Assembly: GCF_008017835.1 (NCBI RefSeq)
Contig: NZ_VRLT01000059.1
Span: forward strand, 124,001 to 188,000
DNA: 64,000 bases
Direction: 5' to 3'
Source: Mesonia sp. HuA40
GTDB taxonomy: Bacteria > Bacteroidota > Bacteroidia > Flavobacteriales > Flavobacteriaceae
A model generated the notes under the pieces. The model made no database searches and was not told where the DNA came from. It saw nothing but the letters and a program-made list of their open reading frames with translations. Numbering within the stretch: the first letter of the stretch is position 1; each line of letters starts with the position of its first letter. Positions 43,372-52,353 of the stretch are shown in pieces. The position numbers were made by a program, and so were the translations under genes.

Positions 43372-44501
43372 GCCTTTTTACGGTTTATTGCCTTGTGATA
43401 TACACTTTCATATTGAGGGATAATTTTCTCAAGATCAAACGCCAAAGCCTGCTGATATGCATTTTTCTTAAATGTCTGCAGGTTTTCATCATTTTTTAAG
43501 ATATGGATTCCTTTTTTAGCCATATCCTCTACCGCTCCAACATCACTAAGATAACCTGAGAAACCGTTTTTATTCACTTCAGGAATACCACCGGTATTCG
43601 ATGAAATTACAGGTACTTTGTTTATCATTGCTTCCAAAGCCGCTAAACCAAAGCTTTCATTTTTAGATGGTAGTAAAAACAAATCCGAAAGGCACAAAAT
43701 CTTTTCTACTTCATTACTAGCTCCCATAAATAAAATTTTATTTCTTATACCTAACGAATGAGCTAATTCTTTAGCGGGTTGTACTTCGGGGCCTTCTCCT
43801 ACCATAATGAGTTTAGCCTTCATTTCTTTTTGTATGTGGTAAAATATTTTAACCACATCATCTATTCTTTTCACTTTTCTAAAATTACTAACATGGGTAA
43901 TTATGCGTTCATCATCTTGAGCCATTAAAGAACGTTGACATTCATTAATTGGATTAAGATACTTTTGTGAATCTATAAAATTAGGAATTACTTGTATAGG
44001 ACTTGTCACATCAAATAATCTAAGGGTGTCTAACTTTAAACTTTCAGACACTGTGGTTACATAATCGCTGTTGTTTATGCTGAATGTAACTGCTGGCTTG
44101 TAATAAGGGTGATTTCCCACCAAAGTAATATCTGTTCCGTGAAGTGTGGTTACCATTGGCAATTCAATACCTTCTTGTGCTAGCATCTGCTTGGCCATAT
44201 AACCCGCGTATGCGTGCGGAATAGCATAATGCACATGCAACAAGTCTATTTTATGTAATTTTACCATATCTACCAGCTTGCTCGAAAGTGCTAATTCATA
44301 GGGTTGGTAATGAAACAACGGATACTCGGGCACATTCACCTCGTGAAAATGAATATTACTAGACAATTGTTCGAGCCTAACCGGTTGTTTATAGGTGATA
44401 AAATGAACAATATGTCCTTTTTTTGCTAAAGCCATTCCTAACTCGGTTGCAACAACACCACTTCCACCAAAGGTTGGATAACATACTATACCTATATTCA
44501 C
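43368..44501 (-). CDS. bshA: Bacillithiol synthesis glycosyltransferase BshA
   Basis: The 377-residue GT4 enzyme joins GlcNAc to L-malate, the first step in bacillithiol, the low-molecular-weight thiol that replaces glutathione in these bacteria. It starts NIGIVCYPTFGGSGVVATEL, the family hallmark, and has DLLHVHYAIPHAYAGY, TTLHGTDITLVG and the C-terminal SFGLAALEAMINKVPVISSN with the nucleotide-sugar-binding Glu. The start is GTG; an in-frame TAA lies directly upstream and no ATG is available. bshB and bshC are not in the window. It is last in a seven-gene operon, 11 nt after the NagZ-like gene. Confidence 0.94.
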   Translation of the reverse strand: MNIGIVCYPTFGGSGVVATELGMALAKKGHIVHFITYKQPVRLEQLSSNIHFHEVNVPEYPLFHYQPYELALSSKLVDMVKLHKIDLLHVHYAIPHAYAGYMAKQMLAQEGIELPMVTTLHGTDITLVGNHPYYKPAVTFSINNSDYVTTVSESLKLDTLRLFDVTSPIQVIPNFIDSQKYLNPINECQRSLMAQDDERIITHVSNFRKVKRIDDVVKIFYHIQKEMKAKLIMVGEGPEVQPAKELAHSLGIRNKILFMGASNEVEKILCLSDLFLLPSKNESFGLAALEAMINKVPVISSNTGGIPEVNKNGFSGYLSDVGAVEDMAKKGIHILKNDENLQTFKKNAYQQALAFDLEKIIPQYESVYHKAINRKKA

Positions 44502-44512
44502 TTATTCAATTT

Positions 44513-47431
44513 CTAGTTAATAATTCCTTTATATATAATTGCTTGAATTTTTGTGCGTACATCTTCTGTAATCAACAAACGATTTCCTGCATCAGGAAAA
44601 GTTCTATTCGATAAAAATACGTAAACTATTTGTTCTTCTGGGTCTGCCCAAGCATAAGTTCCGGTAAAACCACTATGACCAAAACTGTTCATTGATAGAC
44701 AGCCGCAGGTTGGACCTACCGATCCTAACTGAGGTTTATCAAAACCAACTCCTCTACGTACGTCTTCATCGCAATAATAGCAGGTATTAAAACTGCTTAT
44801 GGTAGATGATTTAAAAAAACGTTTACCGCCATAGGTACCCCCATTTAAATAAACCTGCATAAGTTTAGCTACATCATTGGCGTTACTAAATAATCCTGCG
44901 TGCCCTCCAACGCCACCTTGCATAGCAGCACCTTGATCATGAACATAACCTTGCACCCGCTGCTCTCGCCAATAATTATCATCTTCTGATGGAGTAATTT
45001 GTTGCTTATTAAACCGATTGAGCGGTAAATAACCTGTAAAATTAGCTCCTAAAGGCTCATAAAAATGCTTTTGAGTTAAATCGGCTAAAGACTGTTCATA
45101 ATATTCTTCGAGATAATGTTTAAGAATATAATAAGGTAAATCACTGTATTTGTAATTTTTCTTAGCCCGTAGCGGACTTTCCTTAATGATATTAAAAAGG
45201 GTATCGGCATAATCTGTTCGCATAAACATATTATCGGCTACCTGAATATTATGCAAGAGATCTTTTTCTTTGCGAAAGTAAATTTTTGAAGCCTTATTCG
45301 TAAGGCTGTCTAGTGTTCCTATATAGAATGGAATCCAGGCTTTCAATTGAGCATAATGACTCAACATGCTCTTTACGTCTATATTCGCCTTATTAGAATC
45401 TTTAAAATCTTTAATAAGCTCTGCCAAGGTGGTATCAAGATTCAAGATTCCTTTTTCATATTGCTCCATTACCAAAGGTAAGGTGGCCAAAATTTTCGTT
45501 AGCGATGCCAAATCGTAGATGCTTTGGCTAGTTACAGGCTTTTTTTTTTCGTAAGTATGAAAACCTACATTTTTATCATAAACCACCCTTCCTTTTCGCG
45601 CAATGAGTACTTGCGCTCCGGGGGCCATTTTTTTTTTGACCATATCGTTTAGTATGCTATCAATTTCCTTAAAATTGATACTGCGCATACCTACACTTTC
45701 TGGTGTACCATAAGAAAGTCTGTGCACCTTAGACAATATAAAACCTGTACCTTCTGGAAATTCTTTACCTAAACTTACCGGCAATTTTCCTTGAATACTT
45801 AGACCGCCAAATATAGCTTGAGCTACTTTTTCTTGTGCCAGTTTACTGTTTTGATATCCTAAAATAATAGCATTTATATTGATGGTGGTTTTCAAATCGA
45901 TAATAGAATATGGGCGCGCAAAAGAAGCTAGAATTACTTCATTTTTTCTGGCAATCTCATACAGCCAAATCTTCTCGTTTAAAGTGTATTTATATGATTT
46001 CCAAGGATTAGCATTATCTGTATGATGCCCTACGATTACCAAATTATAAGCTTTAAGTTTTTCTAGCAATTCACTAAGGCTATCTGCCTTAACTTCATCT
46101 ACTTGCGTATATTTATTCAATGTTTTCAAAAATGCTTCTCCAGAATCCTTACCTAATTTTACATAGGCAATTTTCTTTTTTTCTAAATCCTGTATCGGTA
46201 AAATGGCTTTATCATTCTTTACTAAAGTGATAGCTTTCTCTATCAATTCTTCATAAATCACATCATTTTCGTGTGCATTCAAATCTTCGTGTAAACCTTC
46301 TAATTTGATAGGTTTATATTCATGTAGACCGGCTTTGTATTTAGCCATTAAAATCTTTTTTACTGAATGTGCCAAACGCTCTTCAGTAATCTCTTTTTTA
46401 ACATAAGCTGCTTTTAATCGTTGGTGAGCTGCGGGAATATTTTCTGAGATCAATAATATATCATTTCCTGCTTTGAATGCTGCAAGGTCTATTTCGCCCG
46501 GTTCATCAAAGTCAGCTACTCCGCGCATATTTAAAGCATCGGTAAAAATCAAACCTTTATACTGGTATCTAGTTTTTAAAAGATCGGTTATAACCGCCTT
46601 GCTTAAAGAGGTGGGAATATTGTCTTCTTGCAAAGCAGGTACATTTAAATGGCCAACCATTATACTTGAAACACCATTCTTTATTAATTCCCTAAAGGGG
46701 AATAATTCAACACTATCTAATCGCTGTCTAGTAAAATCTAGATAAGGCAAACTTTTATGAGAATCGGTATGGGTATCGCCGTGTCCGGGAAAATGTTTAG
46801 CGCTGCTCAAAACATTTTCACTATGCATCCCTTGCATAAAGGCAATAGCTTGTTGGGTGATTTTTTGCACATTTTCACCAAAAGAACGATTACCAATAAT
46901 TGGGTTTGCTGGGTTTATGTTTACATCTACTACAGGTGCAAAATTAAAATGAACGCCTAAACGTTTGTTATGCTTAGCGATTTGTTTTCCTGCTTCATAA
47001 ATTAAATCTGGATCTTGAATAGCACCCAAAGTCATATTCCACGGAAAAGAATAAGTAGAGTCTAAGCGCATAGCCAGACCCCATTCGGCATCCATGCCAA
47101 TTAATAAAGGTACTTTAGCTTTTTCTTGTAACCGATTGTGCATTTTTGCCTGCCGTCCTGGCCCACCTTTAGAAAAAATTACACCACCAATATGATAGTT
47201 TTTTATCAGTGCAGCAAGATTATTTTCGGCTGGTTTTCCCTTACTTGAGAAAATATCAGCCATAAACAATTGTCCAATTTTTTCATCAAGCGTTAAATTT
47301 TGGTATACAGAATCTACCCAGGCTTTTTGTAAAATTGGGTTTTTAGCTTCAAGCGGATTTTTTTGCTGCGCATTTAAAGAAAATTGCATACATACAAGGG
47401 TAGCGAAAGCAATTAAGAAATATCTGGGCAT
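44513..47431 (-). CDS. NagZ-like GH3 glycosidase fused to a beta-lactamase-family hydrolase
   Basis: The 972-residue secreted protein has a signal peptide ending in LNAQ. Its GH3 domain (about 30-370) has the Asp-His motif KHFPGHGDTHTDSHKSLP (near residue 214) and the nucleophile in IFTDALNMRG (near 300), as in beta-N-acetylglucosaminidases of cell-wall recycling. A GH3 C-terminal domain follows (about 390-570). The last third is a class C beta-lactamase/DD-peptidase-like fold with SxxK in LASLTKILA (near 640), KYSDLPYYI and HSGFTGTYAW (near 920). It could cut both glycan and peptide of peptidoglycan; whether the hydrolase half acts on D-Ala-D-Ala is unproven. Confidence 0.93.
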   Translation of the reverse strand: MPRYFLIAFATLVCMQFSLNAQQKNPLEAKNPILQKAWVDSVYQNLTLDEKIGQLFMADIFSSKGKPAENNLAALIKNYHIGGVIFSKGGPGRQAKMHNRLQEKAKVPLLIGMDAEWGLAMRLDSTYSFPWNMTLGAIQDPDLIYEAGKQIAKHNKRLGVHFNFAPVVDVNINPANPIIGNRSFGENVQKITQQAIAFMQGMHSENVLSSAKHFPGHGDTHTDSHKSLPYLDFTRQRLDSVELFPFRELIKNGVSSIMVGHLNVPALQEDNIPTSLSKAVITDLLKTRYQYKGLIFTDALNMRGVADFDEPGEIDLAAFKAGNDILLISENIPAAHQRLKAAYVKKEITEERLAHSVKKILMAKYKAGLHEYKPIKLEGLHEDLNAHENDVIYEELIEKAITLVKNDKAILPIQDLEKKKIAYVKLGKDSGEAFLKTLNKYTQVDEVKADSLSELLEKLKAYNLVIVGHHTDNANPWKSYKYTLNEKIWLYEIARKNEVILASFARPYSIIDLKTTININAIILGYQNSKLAQEKVAQAIFGGLSIQGKLPVSLGKEFPEGTGFILSKVHRLSYGTPESVGMRSINFKEIDSILNDMVKKKMAPGAQVLIARKGRVVYDKNVGFHTYEKKKPVTSQSIYDLASLTKILATLPLVMEQYEKGILNLDTTLAELIKDFKDSNKANIDVKSMLSHYAQLKAWIPFYIGTLDSLTNKASKIYFRKEKDLLHNIQVADNMFMRTDYADTLFNIIKESPLRAKKNYKYSDLPYYILKHYLEEYYEQSLADLTQKHFYEPLGANFTGYLPLNRFNKQQITPSEDDNYWREQRVQGYVHDQGAAMQGGVGGHAGLFSNANDVAKLMQVYLNGGTYGGKRFFKSSTISSFNTCYYCDEDVRRGVGFDKPQLGSVGPTCGCLSMNSFGHSGFTGTYAWADPEEQIVYVFLSNRTFPDAGNRLLITEDVRTKIQAIIYKGIIN

Positions 47432-47452
47432 AGTAGAAACTTCTTTAAACGG

Positions 47453-47935
47453 TTATAAAAATCGATTGTGCCAACTTTCTTCTAATGGAATCTCCCAATC
47501 TGTCTCTAATTCTTTTTTAATATTGACTAAGTTGTTAAACACGATGGTTTTACCAGAAACTGACTTGTTTTTCACTAATTTTTTAAAATCAATTAATGGT
47601 TTATAAGCCAAATATTCTCCTTGTTTAAAGGTAACATTCATTTTATCGAGTAAATCGACAGCATATTTTGTCTCAAGTTCTTGAATAAATCGAACAGAGG
47701 TATCAATGCTGCATCCACTAGCCTGTGCACTAGCGGCATCTACGCCAAGAATGATAAAGCGTTTGTATTTTATCAAAAAACTAGCTTTTAATCCAGTGCC
47801 GTGCGCGGCCCAGTTATCTACAAAGTTTTTTAGCGACATTTCTAATTCTTGTAGTTCTACATCCGTAAAAGACCTACTTGCCTGATAAATCCATATTTTT
47901 GATTCATCGGCTAATGCGTTAAATTCTACCCACAT
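47453..47935 (-). CDS. Conserved protein of unknown function
   Basis: The 160-residue cytosolic product has no signal peptide or membrane segment. Visible features are an N-terminal MWVEFNALADESKIWIYQAS, a cysteine in ASGCSIDTSVRF and a SWHNRFL end. Homologues in flavobacteria are often given the name ABC transporter ATPase, but no Walker A, Walker B or signature motif is present, so that name should not be used. It lies within an operon between the HdrB-like gene (9 nt) and the NagZ-like fusion (21 nt), so a role with the Fe-S proteins is possible. Confidence 0.75.
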   Translation of the reverse strand: MWVEFNALADESKIWIYQASRSFTDVELQELEMSLKNFVDNWAAHGTGLKASFLIKYKRFIILGVDAASAQASGCSIDTSVRFIQELETKYAVDLLDKMNVTFKQGEYLAYKPLIDFKKLVKNKSVSGKTIVFNNLVNIKKELETDWEIPLEESWHNRFL

Positions 47936-47944
47936 ATTTTTGAT

Positions 47945-48754
47945 TTACAGATCTTGTGCTTGTGCTATCATTTCGGCTACATCAAGCACTTCTACTTCAT
48001 TTTCTTTATTCTTGTTTTTTACTCCGTCTGTCATCATCGTATTACAAAAAGGACAACCGGCTGCAATGGCTTCAGGTTTAGTTTCTAAAGCTTGTTCTGT
48101 TCTTAATACATTCACATCTTTATTCCCTTTTTCTGGTTCTTTAAACATTTGGCCACCACCTGCACCACAACATAGCCCTTGGCTTTTGCACTTACGCATC
48201 TCAAGTAGCTCTACTTCTAACTTTCTAAGCAAGTCACGTGGCGCTTCATATTCGTTGTTGGCACGGCCTAAGTAACAAGGGTCGTGAAAAGTTATTCTTT
48301 TTCCTTTAAATTTACCGCCTTCTACGCGTAGGCGACCTTCTTCCATCAAACTTTTTAAAAATTGAGTATGATGTACAACTTCATAATTTCCGCCTAATTC
48401 TGGGTATTCATTTTTTATGGTATTAAAGCAATGCGGACAAGCGGTAACAATTTTTTTAACCTCATAGCCATTTAGCACCTCAATATTCATCGCTGCTTGC
48501 ATTTGGAACAAAAACTCATTCCCCGACCTTTTAGCCGGATCTCCTGTACAACTTTCTTCGGTTCCTAATACGGCATAGTCGACTTTTGCTTTGGTTAAAA
48601 GTTTTATGAAAGCTTTGGTTATTTTTTTTGCACGATCATCAAAACTACCCGCACAACCGACCCAAAAAAGAACTTCTGGTTTTTTTCCTTGCGCCATATA
48701 TTCGGCCATGGTAGGTACTTTAATTTTCTCTGTATTTATATTATCTGTATTCAT
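47945..48754 (-). CDS. Heterodisulfide-reductase-B-like Fe-S protein
   Basis: The 269-residue protein has two CCG (cysteine-rich) domains: FWVGCAGSFDDRAKK with CTGDPAKRSG and TACPHCFNTIKNEYP, and then HDPCYLGRANN, GLCCGAGGGQMF and AGCPFCNTMM. CCG domains bind an unusual 4Fe-4S cluster in HdrB, and in lactate- or glycerol-oxidising complexes they pass electrons to quinones. It is paired with the membrane Fe-S gene 14 nt upstream. The partner flavoprotein is not in the operon, so the electron donor is not known. Confidence 0.87.
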   Translation of the reverse strand: MNTDNINTEKIKVPTMAEYMAQGKKPEVLFWVGCAGSFDDRAKKITKAFIKLLTKAKVDYAVLGTEESCTGDPAKRSGNEFLFQMQAAMNIEVLNGYEVKKIVTACPHCFNTIKNEYPELGGNYEVVHHTQFLKSLMEEGRLRVEGGKFKGKRITFHDPCYLGRANNEYEAPRDLLRKLEVELLEMRKCKSQGLCCGAGGGQMFKEPEKGNKDVNVLRTEQALETKPEAIAAGCPFCNTMMTDGVKNKNKENEVEVLDVAEMIAQAQDL

Positions 48755-48768
48755 CGCTATATTCTATT

Positions 48769-50112
48769 TTAATTTTCGTTAGCCCAGTTTAATCGATCCA
48801 TTTGATTATAAGGCCAAGGTGCTCCATTATTCTCTATATTACCCATGGCAACATTTAATTCATTAGGCGCTGCACTTTGTTCCATAACTAAATACCTTCG
48901 CATATCTAAAATAATAGATAAAGGGTCTATACCAATAGGGCAAGCCTGTACACAAGCATTACAAGTTGTACATGCCCAAAGCTCTTCTCGGGTTATATAA
49001 TCATCTAATAATTGTTTACCATCTTCCTTTGGGTCTTTTTTAGCATCTATTTGTTTACTCACTTCCTGCAAGCGATCACGAGTATCCATCATAATTTTAC
49101 GCGGAGATAATTTCTTACCCGTTTGGTTGGCCGGACATTCTGATGTACACCTACCGCATTCTGTACAGGTGTAGGCATTAAGCAATTGCACCTGATTCAA
49201 ATCAAATACGTCACTTGCTCCAAATTTTTCGGGCTCTGCTGCTTCATCGTCTCCACTTGGAGCTGCAAATGGATCAGCGTTAGGGTCCATCATCAAGGCT
49301 ACCTCTTGTTTTACCGATTCTAAGTTATCCATCTCCCCTTTGGGTTGTAACTTAGCTAAATAGGTATTAGGAAAGGCAAGCAAAATATGTAAATGCTTTG
49401 AGTAGTATAAATAATTTAGGAAAAACAAAATACCGAAAATATGTAACCACCAAGCCGAACGCTCAACTAAAATTAAGCTTGATTCTGATAATCCCGCTAG
49501 AAGCGGACTTATATATTGACTCACAGGAAAAGCGCCGACTATAGATCCGTCTTGTTGGGCATAATGTGCAGCACCAGAAAGTTGTAATTGGTAATCTGCG
49601 GCATTCATTAATAAAAACAAGCCCATAAGTATCATCTCAAAATAAAGAATATAGTTGGCATCATCTTTTGGCCAACCTTTCATCTCGTTGGCCCAGAAAC
49701 GTGTTATTTTTATGGCATTTCTTCTAAGCCAAAATACCACTACCCCCACAAATACCAATAATGCTAATATTTCAAAAGTACCGATTAAAAAATTATAGAA
49801 ACCACCCATAAAAGACAAAACCCGGTGCGTACCAAAAAGACCATCGATTATAATCTCTATAACTTCAATATTTATAATAATAAAACCAACGTATACTATT
49901 ATATGTAAGATACCGGCAATTGGCCGAACCACCATTTTTGATTGTCCTAAAGCAACTTTTGCCATTTGCTTAAAACGATCACCTTTTCGGTCGGTGCAAT
50001 CAACTGTTTTACCTAGTTTAATATTGCGAATTAACTTCTTGATATTTAGGGTAAAAAAGCCAACGCCCAATACAAGGGCGATGAAAAATAGTATTTGTCC
50101 TATAATTGCCAT
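48769..50112 (-). CDS. Membrane Fe-S protein, Hdr/DsrMK-like
   Basis: The 447-residue protein has about five membrane helices in the first 250 residues (for example GQILFFIALVLGVGFFTL, GILHIIVYVGFIIINIE, WWLHIFGILFFLNYLYY), arranged like the heme-b subunits NarI/HdrE/DsrM. An acidic linker follows, then a ferredoxin-like pair of 4Fe-4S motifs: CTECGRCTSECPANQTG (near residue 310) and CTTCNACVQACPIGIDP (near 380). It probably links the quinone pool to the HdrB-like protein. The reaction is not known, and a methanogenic role can be excluded by the organism. It follows the MCE gene by 9 nt. Confidence 0.86.
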   Translation of the reverse strand: MAIIGQILFFIALVLGVGFFTLNIKKLIRNIKLGKTVDCTDRKGDRFKQMAKVALGQSKMVVRPIAGILHIIVYVGFIIINIEVIEIIIDGLFGTHRVLSFMGGFYNFLIGTFEILALLVFVGVVVFWLRRNAIKITRFWANEMKGWPKDDANYILYFEMILMGLFLLMNAADYQLQLSGAAHYAQQDGSIVGAFPVSQYISPLLAGLSESSLILVERSAWWLHIFGILFFLNYLYYSKHLHILLAFPNTYLAKLQPKGEMDNLESVKQEVALMMDPNADPFAAPSGDDEAAEPEKFGASDVFDLNQVQLLNAYTCTECGRCTSECPANQTGKKLSPRKIMMDTRDRLQEVSKQIDAKKDPKEDGKQLLDDYITREELWACTTCNACVQACPIGIDPLSIILDMRRYLVMEQSAAPNELNVAMGNIENNGAPWPYNQMDRLNWANEN

Positions 50113-50121
50113 ATTTTAAAT

Positions 50122-51069
50122 TTATTTAAGAGAGTCTTTTGGTTTTTCGTAAGCTTTATTTTTTTTCCCGAATAACGAAAAATGTACGTATCGTTTAGGA
50201 TTTAGTTTTAAATCCTGTAGCAATTGTTCTAATTGTCGGGTTGCACGATCCATATTATCATAAATAGTAGGGTCTTTTAAAAGTTTACCAGCTGTACCTT
50301 TTCCTTGGTTCAGTTCACTGGCAATACTTTTAAAATCGTGAATTGCGGTTTCTAAATCACGTGTAATTTGTGCAATATCAACTTGCGAAAGACTATCGCT
50401 TAGTTTGCTTAAATTAGCCGTGGTTTTATCAATATTACTAAGAGTTCTACTAAGCTTATCTTCATTGTTTTTAAGCATATTATCTGTTCTCCCTGTAATA
50501 TTTTTGAAATTTTCTGAAATAGAATTAAAGTTTGCAAGACTTTGCTTAAGGTTTTTTCGTGTTTCAGCGTTTAATATATCATTAAACGCAAAAAGAACTG
50601 AATCTGTACTACTGATGGCTTTTTCGACTTTATTTTGTAATGGCGTAAGTCTATCGTTCACTAGCTCTAATAAACCTTCATCTATTTCTCCAGGTAAAGT
50701 GTCTCCAGATTTAGCTATAGGGCCATCGTATTCAGGTAAAATGGCCAAACTTTTTCCACCTATAATACCGCCACCATAGATTTGAGCTTTACTTGTTTTT
50801 GAAAATTGAAACTCATTTTGGACATTCATACTCACCAAAATGGCTCCTGTTTTATTTAAGAATCGAATGCCCGAAACCGTACCCACTTGCAATCCGTTAA
50901 TGGTAACTGGGGATGAAGGAGCGAGCCCTTCAACATCTTCATATACCGCGTAAAATGTTCTGTTATTTTCTAGTAAGTTATTTCCTTTTAAAAAATTATA
51001 CCCAAATATCAATAGGGCTATAGCCAATAAGGCCAGTAATGCTGTTTTAACTTCTTTAGATATTTTCAA
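50122..51069 (-). CDS. MlaD/MCE-domain protein
   Basis: The 315-residue product has one N-terminal membrane helix (TALLALLAIALLIFGYNFL) and an MCE domain at about residues 38-115 (RTFYAVYEDVEGLAPSSPVT, GLQVGTVSGIRFL, GGIIGGKSLAIL). Helical, coiled-coil-prone regions follow. MCE proteins form hexameric rings that move lipids between membranes; MlaE/MlaF homologues are not in this window. The start is TTG because no in-frame ATG precedes the helix. Its position between the amidase and the Fe-S genes is as in other flavobacteria, by recollection. Confidence 0.9.
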   Translation of the reverse strand: MKISKEVKTALLALLAIALLIFGYNFLKGNNLLENNRTFYAVYEDVEGLAPSSPVTINGLQVGTVSGIRFLNKTGAILVSMNVQNEFQFSKTSKAQIYGGGIIGGKSLAILPEYDGPIAKSGDTLPGEIDEGLLELVNDRLTPLQNKVEKAISSTDSVLFAFNDILNAETRKNLKQSLANFNSISENFKNITGRTDNMLKNNEDKLSRTLSNIDKTTANLSKLSDSLSQVDIAQITRDLETAIHDFKSIASELNQGKGTAGKLLKDPTIYDNMDRATRQLEQLLQDLKLNPKRYVHFSLFGKKNKAYEKPKDSLK

Positions 51070-51122
51070 TTGTAGCGGATTTAAGAATTAACAAATTTAG
51101 GAATTAAAAATAGAAAATGCTT

Positions 51123-52208
51123 TTATTTCCGCTTAGTTTTTAACGCGTCATTAACGCTTACTTTATCCCCTCCTTTAAAAGCAACTAAAAAACTTTTGGA
51201 GAATCCAGCGCTTTTGGCCTGTTGTAATAATTGTTGAATCTCCTTATAATTGCTAGTATTACCATAGTAATATTTATAGAGCTTGCCTTCTAATTTACGC
51301 GACACACCTTTTAAACCTTTAAAATTATATGGAGCTAATTCAAGTGGCTTGCTACCCGCTGCAATTTGCACCATAAAGGTAACAGAAGGGTATTCTTCTT
51401 TTCTACCTTGGTTTTCTTTTTTATAGTTTACTTCTGTAGCGCTAAGGTTTATACTGTTTTTATAATCTACTATTCCTTCGGCTATAGAAATAGCCATTTT
51501 GGCCTGGCCTGCAGGAGAATTTAAATAACGACCTTCTTGTTTATTGGTTAAAAAACCAGTTTCTACTAATACACTGGGCATAAAGGTCTTGCGAAGCACC
51601 AAAAAACCAGCTTGCTTTACGCCACGATTTACACGTTTAAGAGTGTTTGTAAACTGTTTTTGCACATAATCAGCTAATAGGATGCTTTGATCTAAATATT
51701 CTTCTTGCATCAAGGTCATACCTATGTACGATGCAGGAGAACTTGGATCGAAACCATCATAAACCACTTCATAATCATCTTCTAAATAAATCACAGAGTT
51801 TTCTTTCATCGCAATCTTTAGGTTGTCTTCATTACGATGTAAACCTAAAACAAAAGTTTCTGTACCTTGTGCGTTACTACTATGAGCATTGCAATGAACA
51901 GAAACAAATAAATCAGCATCAGCGTCATTGGCAATCTTCGCTCTATCGTCTAAGGTTACAAGTGTATCTGTCGTTCTTGTGTAAAGTACTTTTATATCTT
52001 TATCTTTTTTTAAGATCTTCCCTACTTCCAGAACCACCTTTAAAGCAATATCTTTCTCTTTGTAACCGTTTCCTCGATTTCCTGGATCTTTACCTCCGTG
52101 ACCTGCATCTAAGACCACTACAAAGGTTTTATTTTGCGACCAAGCGAATTCCTGGTTTAGCAATAAAATTCCGCAAAGGAGAAAGAAATAAAGTGAAAAC
52201 TTTTTCAT
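51123..52208 (-). CDS. N-acetylmuramoyl-L-alanine amidase with SPOR-like C-terminus
   Basis: This 361-residue secreted Amidase_3 has a signal peptide (MKKFSLYFFLLCGILLLNQE to about residue 25). The zinc-binding pattern is VVLDAGHGGKDPGNRG (His near 36), KEKDIALKV with its Glu, FVSVHCNAHSS, and the catalytic Glu in VLVETGFLTNKQEG. The C-terminal 85 residues (VTFMVQIAAGSKPL, YKYYYGNTSNYKEIQ) resemble a SPOR-like peptidoglycan-binding domain. It cleaves the bond between MurNAc and the stem peptide during cell separation. It is the first gene of a seven-gene operon. A consensus promoter lies about 115 nt upstream, inside the start of lptD. Confidence 0.93.
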   Translation of the reverse strand: MKKFSLYFFLLCGILLLNQEFAWSQNKTFVVVLDAGHGGKDPGNRGNGYKEKDIALKVVLEVGKILKKDKDIKVLYTRTTDTLVTLDDRAKIANDADADLFVSVHCNAHSSNAQGTETFVLGLHRNEDNLKIAMKENSVIYLEDDYEVVYDGFDPSSPASYIGMTLMQEEYLDQSILLADYVQKQFTNTLKRVNRGVKQAGFLVLRKTFMPSVLVETGFLTNKQEGRYLNSPAGQAKMAISIAEGIVDYKNSINLSATEVNYKKENQGRKEEYPSVTFMVQIAAGSKPLELAPYNFKGLKGVSRKLEGKLYKYYYGNTSNYKEIQQLLQQAKSAGFSKSFLVAFKGGDKVSVNDALKTKRK

Positions 52209-52287
52209 AATGAATAGCTTAAGCTAATTTTTATTTGCCGATTTGTTTATTTTTAAAAATTAAGAACAACCCTTAAAAAAATATATG

Positions 52288-52295
52288 TAATTTTG
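52288..52295 (+). promoter_or_regulatory. -7 promoter box (TAATTTTG) for the LptD-like gene
   Basis: A perfect TAnnTTTG lies 47 nt before the TTG start of the LptD-like gene. The divergent amidase promoter is only about 28 bases further on, so the two transcripts overlap at their 5' ends. Confidence 0.5.
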
Positions 52296-52322
52296 GCTTT
52301 TCAAAAAGCAAGCCAAACAATA

Positions 52323-52353
52323 CAAAAATAGCACTATAAGCATTGCAAACAAA
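52323..52353 (-). promoter_or_regulatory. Consensus promoter of the amidase operon: TTTG-N19-TATTTTTG
   Basis: On the reverse strand TTTG (52353-52350) is followed after 19 nt by TATTTTTG (52330-52323), the exact two-part Bacteroidota promoter. It partly lies within the first codons of the LptD-like gene and would give the amidase a leader of about 108 nt. Confidence 0.7.

Noticed and set aside
47940-48275. 111-codon forward frame opposite the HdrB-like gene
   Set aside because: It is antisense to a gene with clear CCG motifs; its Ser-rich translation is typical of a shadow frame.
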